From Tetracentron sinense (lineage: Eukaryota > Streptophyta > Magnoliopsida > Trochodendrales > Trochodendraceae): a stretch of DNA of 64,000 nucleotides. The position numbers and the translations under genes are program-made. The notes below the pieces were generated by a model. That model saw nothing but the letters and a program-made list of their open reading frames with translations, searched no databases and had not been told where the DNA came from. Below are positions 36,713 through 48,306 of the stretch, in pieces. How positions within the stretch are numbered: position 1 is the stretch's first letter; each line of letters begins with the position of its first letter. Location of the stretch: positions 17,800,607-17,864,606 of the forward strand of contig CM026568.1 in assembly GCA_015143295.1 (NCBI GenBank). Reading direction: 5' to 3'.

Positions 36713-36944
36713 TAAGATTTTTTTGTTTTTTTTTTTTAACGAGAGCCTCTTAGATCACCCAACCATGTCCCTTAGGCCATGCAAATCCACTAAATTTTTT
36801 TTTCAGGTCGTGCAAATCCTAATATTACACAACCAAGAAAGGCGGGATCATCCCGAAGGATGGCCAACAAGGGGACGAGACTCGAACGCAAGTCCTCTGC
36901 TTCTTGAGGCATGGTCTTGGTCACTAGCCCAACCCCTCGATGGG
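36713..36944 (-). mobile_element. tRNA-derived SINE
   Basis: On the minus strand the element starts near 36944, shows an A-box-like GGGCTAGTGACCAAG and a B-box-like GCGTTCGAGTCTC, and ends in an A-rich tail (the T-run at 36718-36738). Target-site duplication TTTAAAATTTAC flanks it at 36701-36712 and 36945-36956, as expected for LINE-driven retroposition. Confidence 0.85.
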
Positions 36945-37003
36945 TTTAAAATTTACAAATATACTTGTCAACACATACGCTTCCTTTTACCATAACCATG
37001 GAG

Positions 37004-37446
37004 TAGGGCTGTAAACAGATGCGGATATTATCTGTATCCGAACTCGTTTAGTCGGGATAGTTATCCGAATAGGTATCCGGCAGAGCAAATTCAGATAGTA
37101 AAGTACTATCCGTTTATAATTGAATATGAATTCGGATAGTGGTATATCCGATCTGATTATATAATATATATAAATAATATATTTTAAATTTATAAAATTA
37201 ATATAACCTTTAAAATATATTTTTTAAATAAAAATTTATATATTTTTAAAATATTAATTTACATTTTTTAATACTTTTTAAAAATAATTGGATAATTCGG
37301 ATACTATCCGAATTCGGATAATTTTATTCGGAGTCGGATACGGATATCATATTTCACTATCCGTTGGATATTCTTTCGGATTCGGATATTTGAATATATA
37401 ATCGGATACGAATTCGGATATACTATTATCCGCTCTGTTTACGGCA
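37004..37446. mobile_element. hAT-type MITE (AGGGCTGTAAAC family)
   Basis: The left end TAGGGCTGTAAACAGATGCG faces the inverted right end ATGCCGTAAACAGAGCGGAT. The arms carry many GGATAT/ATATCC and TTCGGAT/ATCCGAA repeats. A relative starts at 52088. A clean target duplication was not fixed. Confidence 0.75.
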
Positions 37447-37619
37447 TGAGATCCCTGCATTCTTTTCTGTCCTGAGTGGAACATAGTTCTAAATAAGCCT
37501 TTTTTAGGCCGCAACCGCCACATTCATTCCAAAGACTCGAACCGAGTCTTCTTCCTTGGGGACACAGTTTCTACCACTAGAAGTCTAGAAAAACCAAGAG
37601 AAATTGCTGAGAAACTTAA

Positions 37620-37991
37620 GGGTGCGATTGGATTTATGGAATTGAAGAACGGAATTGTCAATTCCATGAGACAATTCTAATTTTATCGTTTGGGACACAT
37701 TATAAATATGGTGAAATTAAGATTTTCTAATTCCCTAGAGAATTCAAGCAGTGATTTTAAAGAAAAATTTATAAGATTCAATTCCACAGTGAAATGGTCT
37801 TATTTGACAAATCCACGTTGCTGTGGAATTTAAAAACAAAAAAGAAGCCTGATGGTTTCATTTCTCCAGGAATTTAACAGTGCATCCAAACGATAGAATT
37901 TTGAATTTCGTAGAATTTAATTCAGTATGTTTTAATTCCATGGAATTCAATTCTTTAGCTCAATTCCAATTCCATAAATCCAAACGCACCC
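37620..37991. mobile_element. Harbinger/Tourist-type MITE (372 bp)
   Basis: TIRs GGGTGCGATTGGATTTATGG and, inverted, GGGTGCGTTTGGATTTATGG continue into GAATTG-rich arms. A TAA trinucleotide flanks both ends (37617-37619, 37992-37994), the target pattern of PIF/Harbinger elements. Confidence 0.88.
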
Positions 37992-38439
37992 TAAGTGATC
38001 CGAGGTTTCATTTGTCAGCATAACCTGAAGGCTTCATATGTGAATGTTTCAGATTGCCAACCAAATTTATTTTGAGTTGTAGAAAGTAGAAACTCATGTG
38101 CCTAAAGACATTGCCCTATGGTAAAAGCGACTGACTCTCACGTCTCAAGGTGCATTACATGGTTTAAAACTTACTCTGCGAAATTTTGATGGTTTCTAAT
38201 ATTCATCAAGGCTAATGATCAGAAACTGACTCAAAATTGTAATTGTGACTTCGTTATTGATTGCTCCAATTAATATTGGTCTATTAATTCAGGGATGCTG
38301 GCCAATACTGATTGGTTATGTTATGTAATTTCCTTGAGGAAATCATATCCTTCTCGTTAAATAAGCCTTTCACCCAAGGTAGAAATTATATCTCATTTTC
38401 GCGCGGCCAATGATATCTGGTTTGATTACTAACTATTTA

Positions 38440-39108
38440 GGGAAAAATATAATTATACCCCCAAAGGTATGACGAAATACACATAGACCCCCTCAGTTTT
38501 CAAAAAATACATTAACTACTCTTACTTTTCAAAATAATGACACTTATACCTCTTCCGTCAATTGACCGTCAGTCAACTGACAGACCTACTGATGTCATGC
38601 AATAAACTCTATAAAATTCTAAAATACCTCTTGAATCATTTTGGGGGAAATACATTTACACCCCCTGAGGTTTGACGAAAATACACATAGACCTCCTTGG
38701 TTTTCAGAAAATACATTAGGCACCCTTATTTTACAAATCTAACAATTATAATGAATTAGCAGTATTATTAGTGGCTAGTGGATTTGCAAAGTAAGGGTGC
38801 CTAATATATTTTCTGAAAACCGAGGGGGTCTATATGTATTTTCGTAAAGCCTCAGGAGGTCTCTGTATTTTCCTCAAACCTCAGGGGGTGTAAACATATT
38901 TCCTCCAAAATGATTCAAGGGATAATTTTGATATTTTATAGAGTTTATTGCATGCCATATGCAGGTTTGTCAGTTGACTAACGGTCAACTGACAGAAGGG
39001 GTGTAAGTATCATTATTTTGAAAAGTAAGGACACTTAATATATTTTCTGAAAACTGAGAGGGTCTATGTGTATTTTTGTCAAACTTTAAGGGGTGTAAAT
39101 GCATTTTT
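38440..39108. mobile_element. Fold-back element with ~330-bp inverted arms
   Basis: The two halves are inverted copies of each other over nearly their whole length, with a short centre near 38740-38780. The 8-bp repeat ACTATTTA flanks it (38432-38439, 39109-39116). Each arm contains the end motif twice: outer CATAGACCCCCTCAGTTTTC and inner CATAGACCTCCTTGGTTTTC on the left, mirrored on the right. This suggests an element nested in or duplicated from its own kind. Confidence 0.8.
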
Positions 39109-39449
39109 ACTATTTAACTGAAGATATGAATTTAAATAGAACAGAATGATTGCCTGATATATTTGGGTTAAAGCATTGATGATGATGATGATATCTAGCC
39201 ACTACAGATATTATCGAGTTTCAACTCTTAAAGGTTACTATAAATCAGGCAAGTTGCTTAGTCTCAAATTGGTATTACTCACCTGACATTGAACTGGTGC
39301 CACTGTTGTTTTAGTAACTCCACTTCTATGTGGCTTCTTATGTTGTGTATTTTTCGTTTTTAATGGAATCTTATCTTGCAATGTTTTCGTTACAATGAAT
39401 GATCTCCTAAAATGACTCAAAAATGGTAATTTGGGAATGTCAGAAGCAG

Positions 39450-39620
39450 TATTGGTCAATAAGAAGTGATAGGTAGACCCATGGATCCCATTTGCTAGCC
39501 CCCCGTGGTGAGCATTTAAGAGGGGGGGGGGGGGGGGGGGAGGGGGCATCCACCAATAGGTGGATGCCTTAGGTTAGCAAATGGGATCCATGGGTCCGCT
39601 AACTATTTCCCTTAGTCAAT
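39450..39620. mobile_element. Small MITE with poly-G core
   Basis: Inverted arms ACCCATGGATCCCATTTGCT (about 39478) and AGCAAATGGGATCCATGGGT (ending about 39595) enclose a run of about 20 G followed by AGGGGGG (39520-39546). A GCATCCACC...GGTGGATGC hairpin lies beside it. The outer limits are approximate. Confidence 0.7.
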
Positions 39621-39882
39621 ATATGCTCATTAAGAGATGCTTATCAATACATCGATGGGTAGTCACTTACAATAATAAATTGTCCACTGTAGTCATTTAA
39701 GCCAATCCTTTTGGCTCTTGTTATTGTCGTTTTTCTATTTATTTAGAGCATTTAAAATAACAAAAGGTCACTGAATATATAGTAAGATTTCTTGTATAAA
39801 AAAAGGTATGATTTCTTTATTTCTTTCAATATAAGTACAAAATATAAGTCTTAGTTACAATATTGCAAATTGATCAGCATCC

Positions 39883-42800
39883 TGTTGAATATGTATCCGC
39901 CAAAATACTATGCACTTTCTCTAAAGTACAAAGCATAAATATCAAGCAACAAAGTTTCACAATAGAGAAGAGAGAAGAAGACAAAAAAAGCTTTATTGAT
40001 AAAGTGAATAAACAAAAACAGCCACACCACCACTCTCACGTTTTCACCTCTCTCTATATGTAGAAATCAAAACACTTAAAGATAAGATAAGATAAGGTAA
40101 AGATAAAGACTCCTAAAAGATAACTACTAAGATAAACTATTTTAACATTATCTACTCAAGGCTCTACTTATCTTATGGATAAGTTAGAGTTTGGTGATGA
40201 CTCTTAACACTCCCCCTCAACGCCAAATCTCTACTAATGACGCCAAGTGAATCTCTGAACTTTGTGAATTTTGATGAACAAAGCCCTTTCGTGAATATGT
40301 CCGCCAATTGCTCATTTGTATTAACTGGCATAAGATCAATTTCTCCTCGAAGCACTTTTTCTCTAATAAAATGATGATGAACTTCAACATGCTTCGTTCT
40401 AGCGTGAAATACTGGATTTTCTGCCAGTCGAATTGCGCTTTCATTGTCGCAATATAATCTGATCTCATAATTTGTGGTTTGATGCAAATCAAACATTAAC
40501 TGCATTAACCACGCACTTTCTTGTGCTGCCATAGCTGCAGCCCGATATTCTGCTTCTGTTGTTGACAAAGACACAGTTGGTTGTCTTTTGCTGCACTAAG
40601 AAATAGCACCCGAACCAAGACTAAACATATAGCCTGTAGTTGATCTTCGAGTCGAGAGATCACCTGCGTAGTCTGCATCACAGTATCCTACAATTTTGCA
40701 TTCGATAGCTCTTCCATACCAAACACCATGATCCATTGTTCCTTTTACATATCTTAGAATTCTTCGAACAATCTCAAGATGTGGCTTTCTTGGACTATGC
40801 ATAAATCTGCTCACGACCCCTACTGCTTGAGAGATATCAGGACGAGTTAGAGTTAAGTAGATCAAACTTCCCACTAACTGCCTGTACATGCAAGAATCTT
40901 CAAGTTCTTCAACTTCATCTATACGAACTTTAGTGTTGACATCCATCGGTGTAGCCATCGGTTTGCAATCAAACATTCCAAACCGCTTCAACAGGTCACT
41001 GGAATATTTTTGTTAACATAAAAATATTCCATATTTATTTCGATCTATCTCAAGTCCGAGAAAGTGCTTTAGCTCCCCAAGTTCCTTCATGTGAAATCGA
41101 ATTCCAAGATTCATGCGGATTCTTTTAATTTCATCTAGATCATCTCCAGTAATAATCAAATCATCAACATAGACTAACACAACTGCAACTTTGTCTGCTA
41201 CAAATTTTACAAACAAACTTGAATCAGTTGGGGCTAGAATATAACCACTGATTGTGAGAAACTCAGCAATCTTTCCATACCATGCTCTCGGAGCCTGCTT
41301 CAACCCATATAGAGCCTTTCTCAATTTGCAAATATATTGAGGATAATGAGGATTTTCAAATCCCTTGGGTTGCTCCATATAGATTTCTCGATCTATTTCA
41401 CTATGAAGAAATGCATTCTTCACATCCATTTGCCACAACGTCCAATCCTTGCTAGCAGCGATAGCAATCAGAACCCGTACTGTTGTTATCTTAGCCACAG
41501 GACTGAAAGTCTCATCATAATCTATTCCATACTGTTGTGAAAAACCCCGGGCAACTAATCGAGCCTTGAATCGCTCCACTGAACCATCTGCTCGGGTCTT
41601 GATCTTATATACCCATTTGCAAGAAATAGGTTCTACATCATCTGGTTTTGACATTAGATTCCAAGTCTCATTCTGCTTTAAGGCTTGAATCTCATCTGCC
41701 ATAGCTTCCTCCCATTCAGGAACTCCTCGAGCTTCTTCAAATGACTTTGGTTCTTCAATCACCAAATCTTTGCCAATCATTACTTGCGCTAGATCTGCAT
41801 TCACATTCTTCAGTTTCGCCTTTTCAGTTGCATACTTTGGATTTGGCTTTGGTACTCGTTGTGACCTCCTTAAGACATGCTCATCTTCTTGTTCAGGCTC
41901 TTCAAGCTGTGAGGGCCGATTTTCTTCTATAACAGTTTGTTGATAAGTTCCAGTTTTCCAAGGGCTTGCACTAGATGTCATCTGTGACACATCCTTATCA
42001 ACCTGTACAATTGGTTCAAGTGTCTTCTGATTGGAAGTCTCCTCTTCTAGTTCCTCTTCAAACTTTTGATCAACTGGAAGAGCGACATGATCGACTGACC
42101 ACCATGATGATGACTCATCGAACACAACGTTTCCCGACACATGTACTCGATCTGAAGTTGGATCAATACACCTCCAATCTTTCCTTTCCGAATCGTATCC
42201 CACAAAGATACATCGGATCGCCTTCTTATCAAACTTGCTACGAAGATGGTTAGGCACAAATACATAACATACACAACCAAATACTCGAAAGTGACTTACT
42301 GTAGCCTTCATCTCGTACAGATTCTGGAATGGTGAAAGGTACTCGAGCTTTGGTTGTGGTAGGCGATTAATAACATGATTTGCAGTCATCATGCATTCAA
42401 CCTAAAAACGAGCTGGCACATTTTTCGAATGTAACAGGCTCCTGCATGTCTCGGCTAGATGCCTGTTCTTCCTCTCCGAGACCCCATTCTGTTGTGGCGT
42501 ATAGGGACAAGTCAGTTGTCTTCGGATACCATGCTCTTGTAGATACTTGTTGAACTCTTCTGAAGTATACTCTCCCCCGTTGTCCGATCTTAGACATGTT
42601 ATCTTATGTCCAAGCTCTTTTTCCACCTTATTCTTAAGATCCTTGAATTTGTTGAGTACTTCCCCTTTCTCCTTTAGGAAGTAAATCCAAGTATATCGAG
42701 AGTAATCGTCGATGAATGTGAGCATGTATTTCATACCTCCAAGTGAAACATCTTTCATTGGACCGAACACATCTGAATGCACCAATTCAAGAGGTTTCTT

Positions 42801-44846
42801 GGCTTGAAACTTCGACTCAGTATAGGGAAGCTGATGTGCCTTGCCATACTGACATCCTGCACATACTGAATCATCTCAGATCTCCAGATCAGGAAGCCCT
42901 TTCAACATGTTCTTCTTCATCATAGCCTTTAACTTGACAAATCCAACATGAGCAAGCTGAGCATGCCACAAATCAGCTGTTTCACTCTTTCGAGTCTTGT
43001 CTACATAAGCAGCATCGGCTGACATAACATAGACAGATTCAATTCTTTTGCCTTGCATGATGGGAGTACCTTCGATCTGCATCTCTTTGTAGATCTTCAC
43101 ATCATCGAGTCCGAACACTACAGTGTTTCCAGATCTCGCCAATTGAGAAACAGACACCAGGTTCTTCTTCATCATTGGGACATGGAATACACCTTGAAGC
43201 ATTGTTGAATCATCACTTCCTTTTGGTACGCATACAGCACTGCCTACATGAGTGATTGACAGTCTCGCATTATTTGCTGTCACTACTACTCGTTGGCCAT
43301 TATATTGTTTCTTTGAAAGAAACTTTTGATCATCTCCAGTCATGTGATTTGAGCAACCTGAATCAACTATCCAATCAGTAGAATAGTCTATTCGATTATT
43401 ATTGCTCGTAGGCATGGTAACTGTAGTAGTCAATCCGAGTGCGTTGGATTGTTCTTCAGTGATAGACAAATAAGCACTCCACTCCTCTTCCTCACCATCA
43501 ATTTTCTGTGGTAGGTCTTCTGAAGTTGCTGCATTCCCTTCATCTTTCTTCTTCTTGGGTGCTCGACAATTTCTAGCAAAGTGACCTGGCTTGCCGCAAT
43601 TATAGCACGTTCTGGTTCTAGGATCCTGAGAATCACGTTCCTTGAAACTATCCTCGCTCTTCCTTGAATTCGAGTTCGATTGATACTTCGAATTCTTTTG
43701 TTTTCTCCTGTCATTAAAAGACCTTTTACTTTTACCAGTGTACAAGGCTTCTTCTTTCTCATTCGTAGAAAGACCAGCCATCTGCTTTGCTAGACTCTCC
43801 TAGTTTGCTAGAAGGCTTTCAAGCTCCAAGAGTGTTGGTTGAGTCGGCCATCCATGAATTGCTATCATAAACCCATGGTACTCAGGCTTTAGACCTCGAA
43901 TGATAATCCTTCTCATACGAGCATCTATAATTTTCGACTCCTCATCAAGTTGCGATATCTCAAGACAGATTCCTTTTACTTTCATAAAGTATTGAGAAAT
44001 CGACATGCTTCCTTGAGATACCGAACTGATCTCGTTCCCTAGCAATTGCAACCTTGCATCATTAGATCTGGTGAAAAGTGTGGATATCGCATCCCACGCT
44101 TCATTCGGAGACTTGGCCTCTTGAATATGTTCGAGCAATTCTTTCTGAATTGTAGCTTTCAACACGAACAAAGCTTTGCCTGCCCTTATCTTCCACTTCC
44201 TTAATTTCTCAGCATTCTCTTCAGTTTTGGGTGGTGCGATAATATCTTCGCCATTCATCACCTCCCAAAGATCTTGGCCCTGTAAATACGATTCCAAACA
44301 GGATCTCCAATACTCATAGTTAGTATTGTTCAACTTCTCTATACCGCTTACAGAATTTGCATGCTCCATTGATCTGAGTTGGCGAATACAAGGTATTTGA
44401 TGAGATCTTCAGACTCACCGTTTTGAGGTCTTCACGCCCGTTCCCTGAACCAAGCTCTGATACCACTTGTTGAATATGTATCCGCCAAAATACTATGCAC
44501 TTTCTCTAAAGTACAAATCATAAATATCAAGCAACAAAGTTTCACAATAGAGAAGAGAGAAGAAGACAAAAAAAGCTTTATTGATAAAGTGAATAAACAA
44601 AAACAGCCACACCACCACTCTCACGTTTTCACCTCTCTCTATATATAGAAATCAAAACACTTAAAGATAAGATAAGATAAGGTAAAGATAAAGACTCCTA
44701 AAAGATAACTATCAAGATAAACTATTTTAACCTTATCTAAAAGATAACTATAAAAGACTCCTACTAAGATAAACTATTTTAACCTTATCTACTCAAGGCT
44801 CTACTTATCTTATGGATAAGTTAGAGTTTGGTGATGACTCTTAACA
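39883..44846 (-). mobile_element. Complete Ty1/copia LTR retrotransposon
   Basis: LTRs begin TGTTGAATATGTATCCGCC and end TCTTAACA. The 3' LTR is 39883-40209 (327 bp) and the 5' LTR is 44468-44846 (379 bp). The perfect 5-bp target duplication CATCC lies at 39878-39882 and 44847-44851. The tRNA-iMet primer site (GCTCTGATACCA on the plus strand) is at 44454-44465; the polypurine tract (plus-strand CTCCCCCTCAAC) is at 40210-40221. The LTRs are nearly identical except for an extra ~50-bp duplication of the AAGATAAACTATTTTAACC block in the 5' LTR, indicating a fairly young insertion. Confidence 0.97.
40173..44369 (-). pseudogene. copia gag-pol polyprotein, one frame with five nonsense codons
   Basis: A single 1399-codon frame runs from ATG at 44369 to a final stop at 40173. 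It is broken only by in-frame stops at 43800, 42876, 42402, 41013 and 40596 (lower coordinates); there is no frameshift. Domains in order: gag (residues about 1-190), zinc knuckle CYNCGKPGHFARNC (about 255-268), protease WIVDSGCSNHMTGD (about 333-346), GAG-pre-integrase LWHAQLAHVG, integrase ([25 protein letters not shown]), RT ([33 protein letters not shown]) and RNase H ([30 protein letters not shown]). Size and order are standard for plant copia. The element is now defective for making the full polyprotein. Confidence 0.96.
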
Positions 44847-44987
44847 CATCCCTGTAATGACTATCTCCAATTATTGTAGACCTATCCAATGCGGATTTGG
44901 AAGTTGTTAAGCAATTTGAAGCCGACATCAGATATCATGTCTTCAGTCCCATAATATGGAGCTTTGTTCACTAACAGTATCTGAAAT

Positions 44988-45180
44988 GTGTGTGTTTTTT
45001 TTTAGTAATGGAGGGTGTCCCAAAGCCTTCCAGCCAAGGACAAGTCCCTTTGGGTATCTGCACCGACCCACTCGTAATTTTCCCTACAAATACCAGGATA
45101 AGTGGAGGAGTGAGAGTTGAACACACGACCACAGGGAGCAAACCAGCCTGGATGCTAGCTAGCCAACTGCACCATATGAA
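44988..45180 (-). mobile_element. tRNA-derived SINE
   Basis: On the minus strand it starts GTGCAGTTGGCTAGCTAGC (A-box region), has a B-box-like GTGTTCAACTCTC and ends in a short A-run (plus-strand T-run at 44994-45003). Flanks TGAAATGTG and TGAAATTGA give a short, imperfect target duplication. Confidence 0.7.
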
Positions 45181-45314
45181 ATTGAATTCCTTGTAGGATC
45201 AAGCATCTCAATTATCTGCCTACTGCATTGGACGCAACATTCAATACCTACCCTTTCTTCACTTAATTTTTTGTTTTTAATTTTTGGTGCTTAGGCTGTT
45301 CATGCCAATATTTG

Positions 45315-45805
45315 GGGGTGACAATGCCGGGTCGGTTTCCGTTTATAAATGGATTGAAAAGTCGAACCCGAACACAACCGTGTAAGGGACCCTCAACCCC
45401 TTAAAAATGTAAACTTGTCATTAAATATACAAGTAGTTTTATTTTAAATTGTAATAATGTACAAACATTAAATTTTAAATTTAATAAATGGGAGATGATC
45501 ACTTCAAGCGACTCGAGCATTCCTCAGTGAGTGAGTGTTGAACAATATTATTTTTGTCAACTAATTAGTTCTATTCACATGGTCAATAGCTACCAAACTC
45601 TCATATCATTTCCTTTGTCAAAATTTAATACATAGTTAAACGTAATTATCAAATAAATTTTGTATGAATTATGAGTCAGGCTTGAAAGCCTGGTTGAGAA
45701 ACTTGAACCTGACTCATGGGTCCAAAACTTCAACCCATGCCAAACCAGCGAAAAATCGTGCGGGTTGACATGTTGGGTCAGAAATTGGCACCCGGCACCC
45801 TAATA
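45315..45805. mobile_element. Possible hAT-like MITE
   Basis: The left end GGGGGTGACAATGCCGGGTC and the inverted right end TAGGGTGCCGGGTGCCAATT are partly complementary, and the arms carry AACCCG/CGGGTT repeats. No target duplication was established. Confidence 0.45.
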
Positions 45806-46212
45806 AACTTAAAAGCCTTTGTAAATGTGTCGGACTTTAGGCCTCAAAAATAAATAAATAAATCAAACCCAAAACCCGGCCTATAACTGTGATAAGATGG
45901 TGAGTGAATTAATCAGCAGAGATGGATGTTTTTCACAATTGTGATTTGGGTAAATAGGCTGAAAATTAACAGTACAAAAATATAAGAAAAGGATTATGTA
46001 GTAATTCTCATAAGCAACTGGAGGCTACAAATTTATGAATTAAGGTTCTAAGAACTCCATGAGAGAGCACTCTTCTTTGTTGAAAAACAAACTACGAACA
46101 ACTCTTTATTAGAAGCACCCAAAGAGGTTGAAAACCACAAAGCAAAGCGCAAAACAAACCATCATGAAATGGTAATCATACGGAAAAAGAGAATAAAGAA
46201 AAAATGGAAGGA

Positions 46213-46963
46213 CTAGCATGGTTTGTTCATTCCAGTTGCATCCTTGACAGCATCAGCAGCTCCCTGTGCCTTGGCCTTCATTTGCTGACCAGCCTACACA
46301 TATTTAAAATGCAGACAATATTACTAACAGATATATATATATATATATAATATCATGGAGCTTATACATGCAAAATGGTTGTATAAACTCAAATGCCCAT
46401 CAATCCTGACTGTCACAAATTCCTGAAAGAAGGCTTTGATCGCGGGGTTCGGATAATCCGATTAGTGAGATTTTTGGGTCATACCCATCATGAACTAGAT
46501 GGTCTAGTTAAAGTGGTTTTCAGGGAAAGAGATGGTTACTTAATGCAAATATATTCATGGTTTACAAGATTACTGTTCCCTATTTTTCGTTAATACTAAA
46601 TAAATAATTGTTTTTAAATTTAATTTAAAACCTCTTGGCATGATTCCTTGGCAGATTGGGCAGCATTGCCTGCTTTGTCCATCATCTGGTCTGTCTTAGC
46701 CTGAAAGAGAAGAGCACATCACCATCATCATACATCATTCGTAAAACATCATGCACCATTAAATACCGATAGCATAGCCATGCAAATTGCACCATAGCAC
46801 CATACTATCACAATGCAAGAGCAACATTTCATGCATGTAATGGAGATCATGTAACATGCATATTGAAGGGCATGAATGGAAAGCATTAAAAAGCATAGAT
46901 CACCTGAGTTTGGCCCTTGGCCTCGCCGGCTTTGTAACTGATATTGTGAGATTGATCAGACAT
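46213..46963 (-). CDS. KIN/COR6.6-like LEA stress protein, 69 aa, 3 exons
   Basis: Coding exons on the minus strand are 46904-46963, 46632-46700 and 46213-46293, all in phase 0 with GT-AG introns. The product starts MSDQSHNISYKAGEAKGQTQ, continues AKTDQMMDKAGNAAQSAKES, and ends AADAVKDATGMNKPC before a TAG stop. It is small, hydrophilic, lysine/alanine/glutamine-rich and without a signal peptide. That matches Arabidopsis KIN1/KIN2 (COR6.6) and related cold- and ABA-induced proteins, which are cytosolic and thought to protect cells in dehydration and cold. Length agrees with the family (about 65-70 residues). A candidate poly(A) signal (plus-strand TTTATT) lies at 46105-46110. The upstream DNA has a TATA box and an ABRE. 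No defect is seen. Confidence 0.95.
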
Positions 46964-47062
46964 TCTTCGATTAATTTCCTTTCTTTGTTTCTGGAAATAC
47001 ACAAGCAAATGAGACTCAAAACTGAACTGTAGAGATGCAATTTCTATCAATGGGAGGGTGGG

Positions 47063-47103
47063 AATTTATAGTCTTTTGCATAAAGCCAGTGGTCGACACG
47101 TGT
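47063..47103 (-). promoter_or_regulatory. TATA box and palindromic ABRE of the LEA gene
   Basis: On the minus strand, TATAAATT (47063-47070) lies 100 bp upstream of the ATG. ACACGTGT (47096-47103), an ABRE/G-box palindrome, lies 26 bp further upstream. A further ATGTGTCAC lies near 47130. This arrangement is usual for ABA-responsive LEA genes. Confidence 0.7.
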
Positions 47104-47339
47104 AATGTCATATGCAATGTATATTGGACATGTGTCACAGTGTGTTAGGTGATAGAATATTTGGCCGTTTGATGAGGGGTTGTCGAGAAGATCAATTCAA
47201 AGGTAGTTAAGAGATTTTAGGATATTGGAAGGCTTTGACTTATTCTGTGCGTTGGTTCAGGTATTATAGAAGAAGAAATCAGTAAGAGAACTGGTATATG
47301 ATAGCTGTGCGTCAAATCTCTGATGTTTAACTTTAGAGT

Positions 47340-47770
47340 TGCATTCAAGCCAAGATTCGGCTCAGCTTGGCTTGTTCGAGTCAAGCTCAAGCTGGCATTT
47401 TAGGCTCAAATGAACGAAGCCAAGCTTTTATTTCAACTCTTTAAACAAGCTGAGCTTGAGTCAGGCCCAATTTGATTCGGCTCGGCTCATTTAGACTTGG
47501 TTCAGCTTGAGTTCGGCTCATCTCGACTCGAGATATAATAACAACAACAACAAAAATCGAAAAGTTAAAAGCAAAAACTCTAACCCTGACTCTACTCTAT
47601 GGATTGAAGAATTATCTTCAAATCTTATTTGTGTGGATGGGTGGATTAATTTTGTATAATTTCTTATTGTAATTTAATAATAAATAATTTTATTAAACCA
47701 TATAAAATTAGCCAAAACAACTCTGATAATAGAATCAAGTTTGAGCTCGGCTCAATTTTTATTGTGCCAA
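47340..47770. mobile_element. Possible hAT-like remnant (GCTCAAGCT/GAGCTTGAG-rich)
   Basis: Repeated TTCGGCTC, AGCTTGAG and CAAGCTCAAG motifs in both orientations resemble subterminal regions of plant hAT elements with GAGCCGAG-rich arms. Ends and target duplication could not be fixed. Confidence 0.35.
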
Positions 47771-48169
47771 AATACATATCATAAGTTATATCATATAATA
47801 TACTTTACTAAATGAAATAAGTATGATAGAGCACAAGAATAAAGAAAAAAATATGAACTCAAATTCTGCAATCAAAATGTAAAAATTATCTTAGTTCTAT
47901 ACAAATTTTTTTTGGGTGATTGATATCTGGGAAGCAACACTTGCCCCATTGGTTGAATGTGCCTAGCACCACTGGCTTGACCTGGGATCAAGTCTCGAGG
48001 GTGTGATGTTGGAAATTCACCCGACCAACCATTATCCTTGAACAAATATTAACCATGATAACTGGGGTTGCGACCTATATCGATCACCAAAAAAAGAAAA
48101 AAAAAGTCTCTACACAATAAAGTCATTTAACTAGTGTCACTAGTCTACATTATTACATTCCCCATGCAG

Positions 48170-48296
48170 TTCAAATGACTCATTGGTCTGGTCGTAAAGA
48201 ACTGCCACCCATTGTGCCTGCCCAAATTATAATGGATGCTGGTTATATTTTCTCCAGGCTTTCTAAAGCCACTGAAGAAAGGGTCAGGCATACATA
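48170..48296 (+). pseudogene. Exon-like gene fragment beside the Helitron
   Basis: An open stretch reads MTHWSGRKELPPIVPAQIIM followed by DAGYIFSRLSKATEERVRH. It looks more like protein-coding than random sequence, but I do not recognise the family. Its last 22 bp (GAAGAAAGGGTCAGGCATAC + AT) recur at 49842-49863, beyond the Helitron, where the frame reads EERVRHAYL. It may be a decayed or captured exon; no neighbouring exon was found. Confidence 0.35.
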
Positions 48297-48306
48297 TATA
48301 TATATA

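Noticed and set aside
41337-42253. Plus-strand open frames
   Set aside because: Antisense shadows of the copia pol frame.
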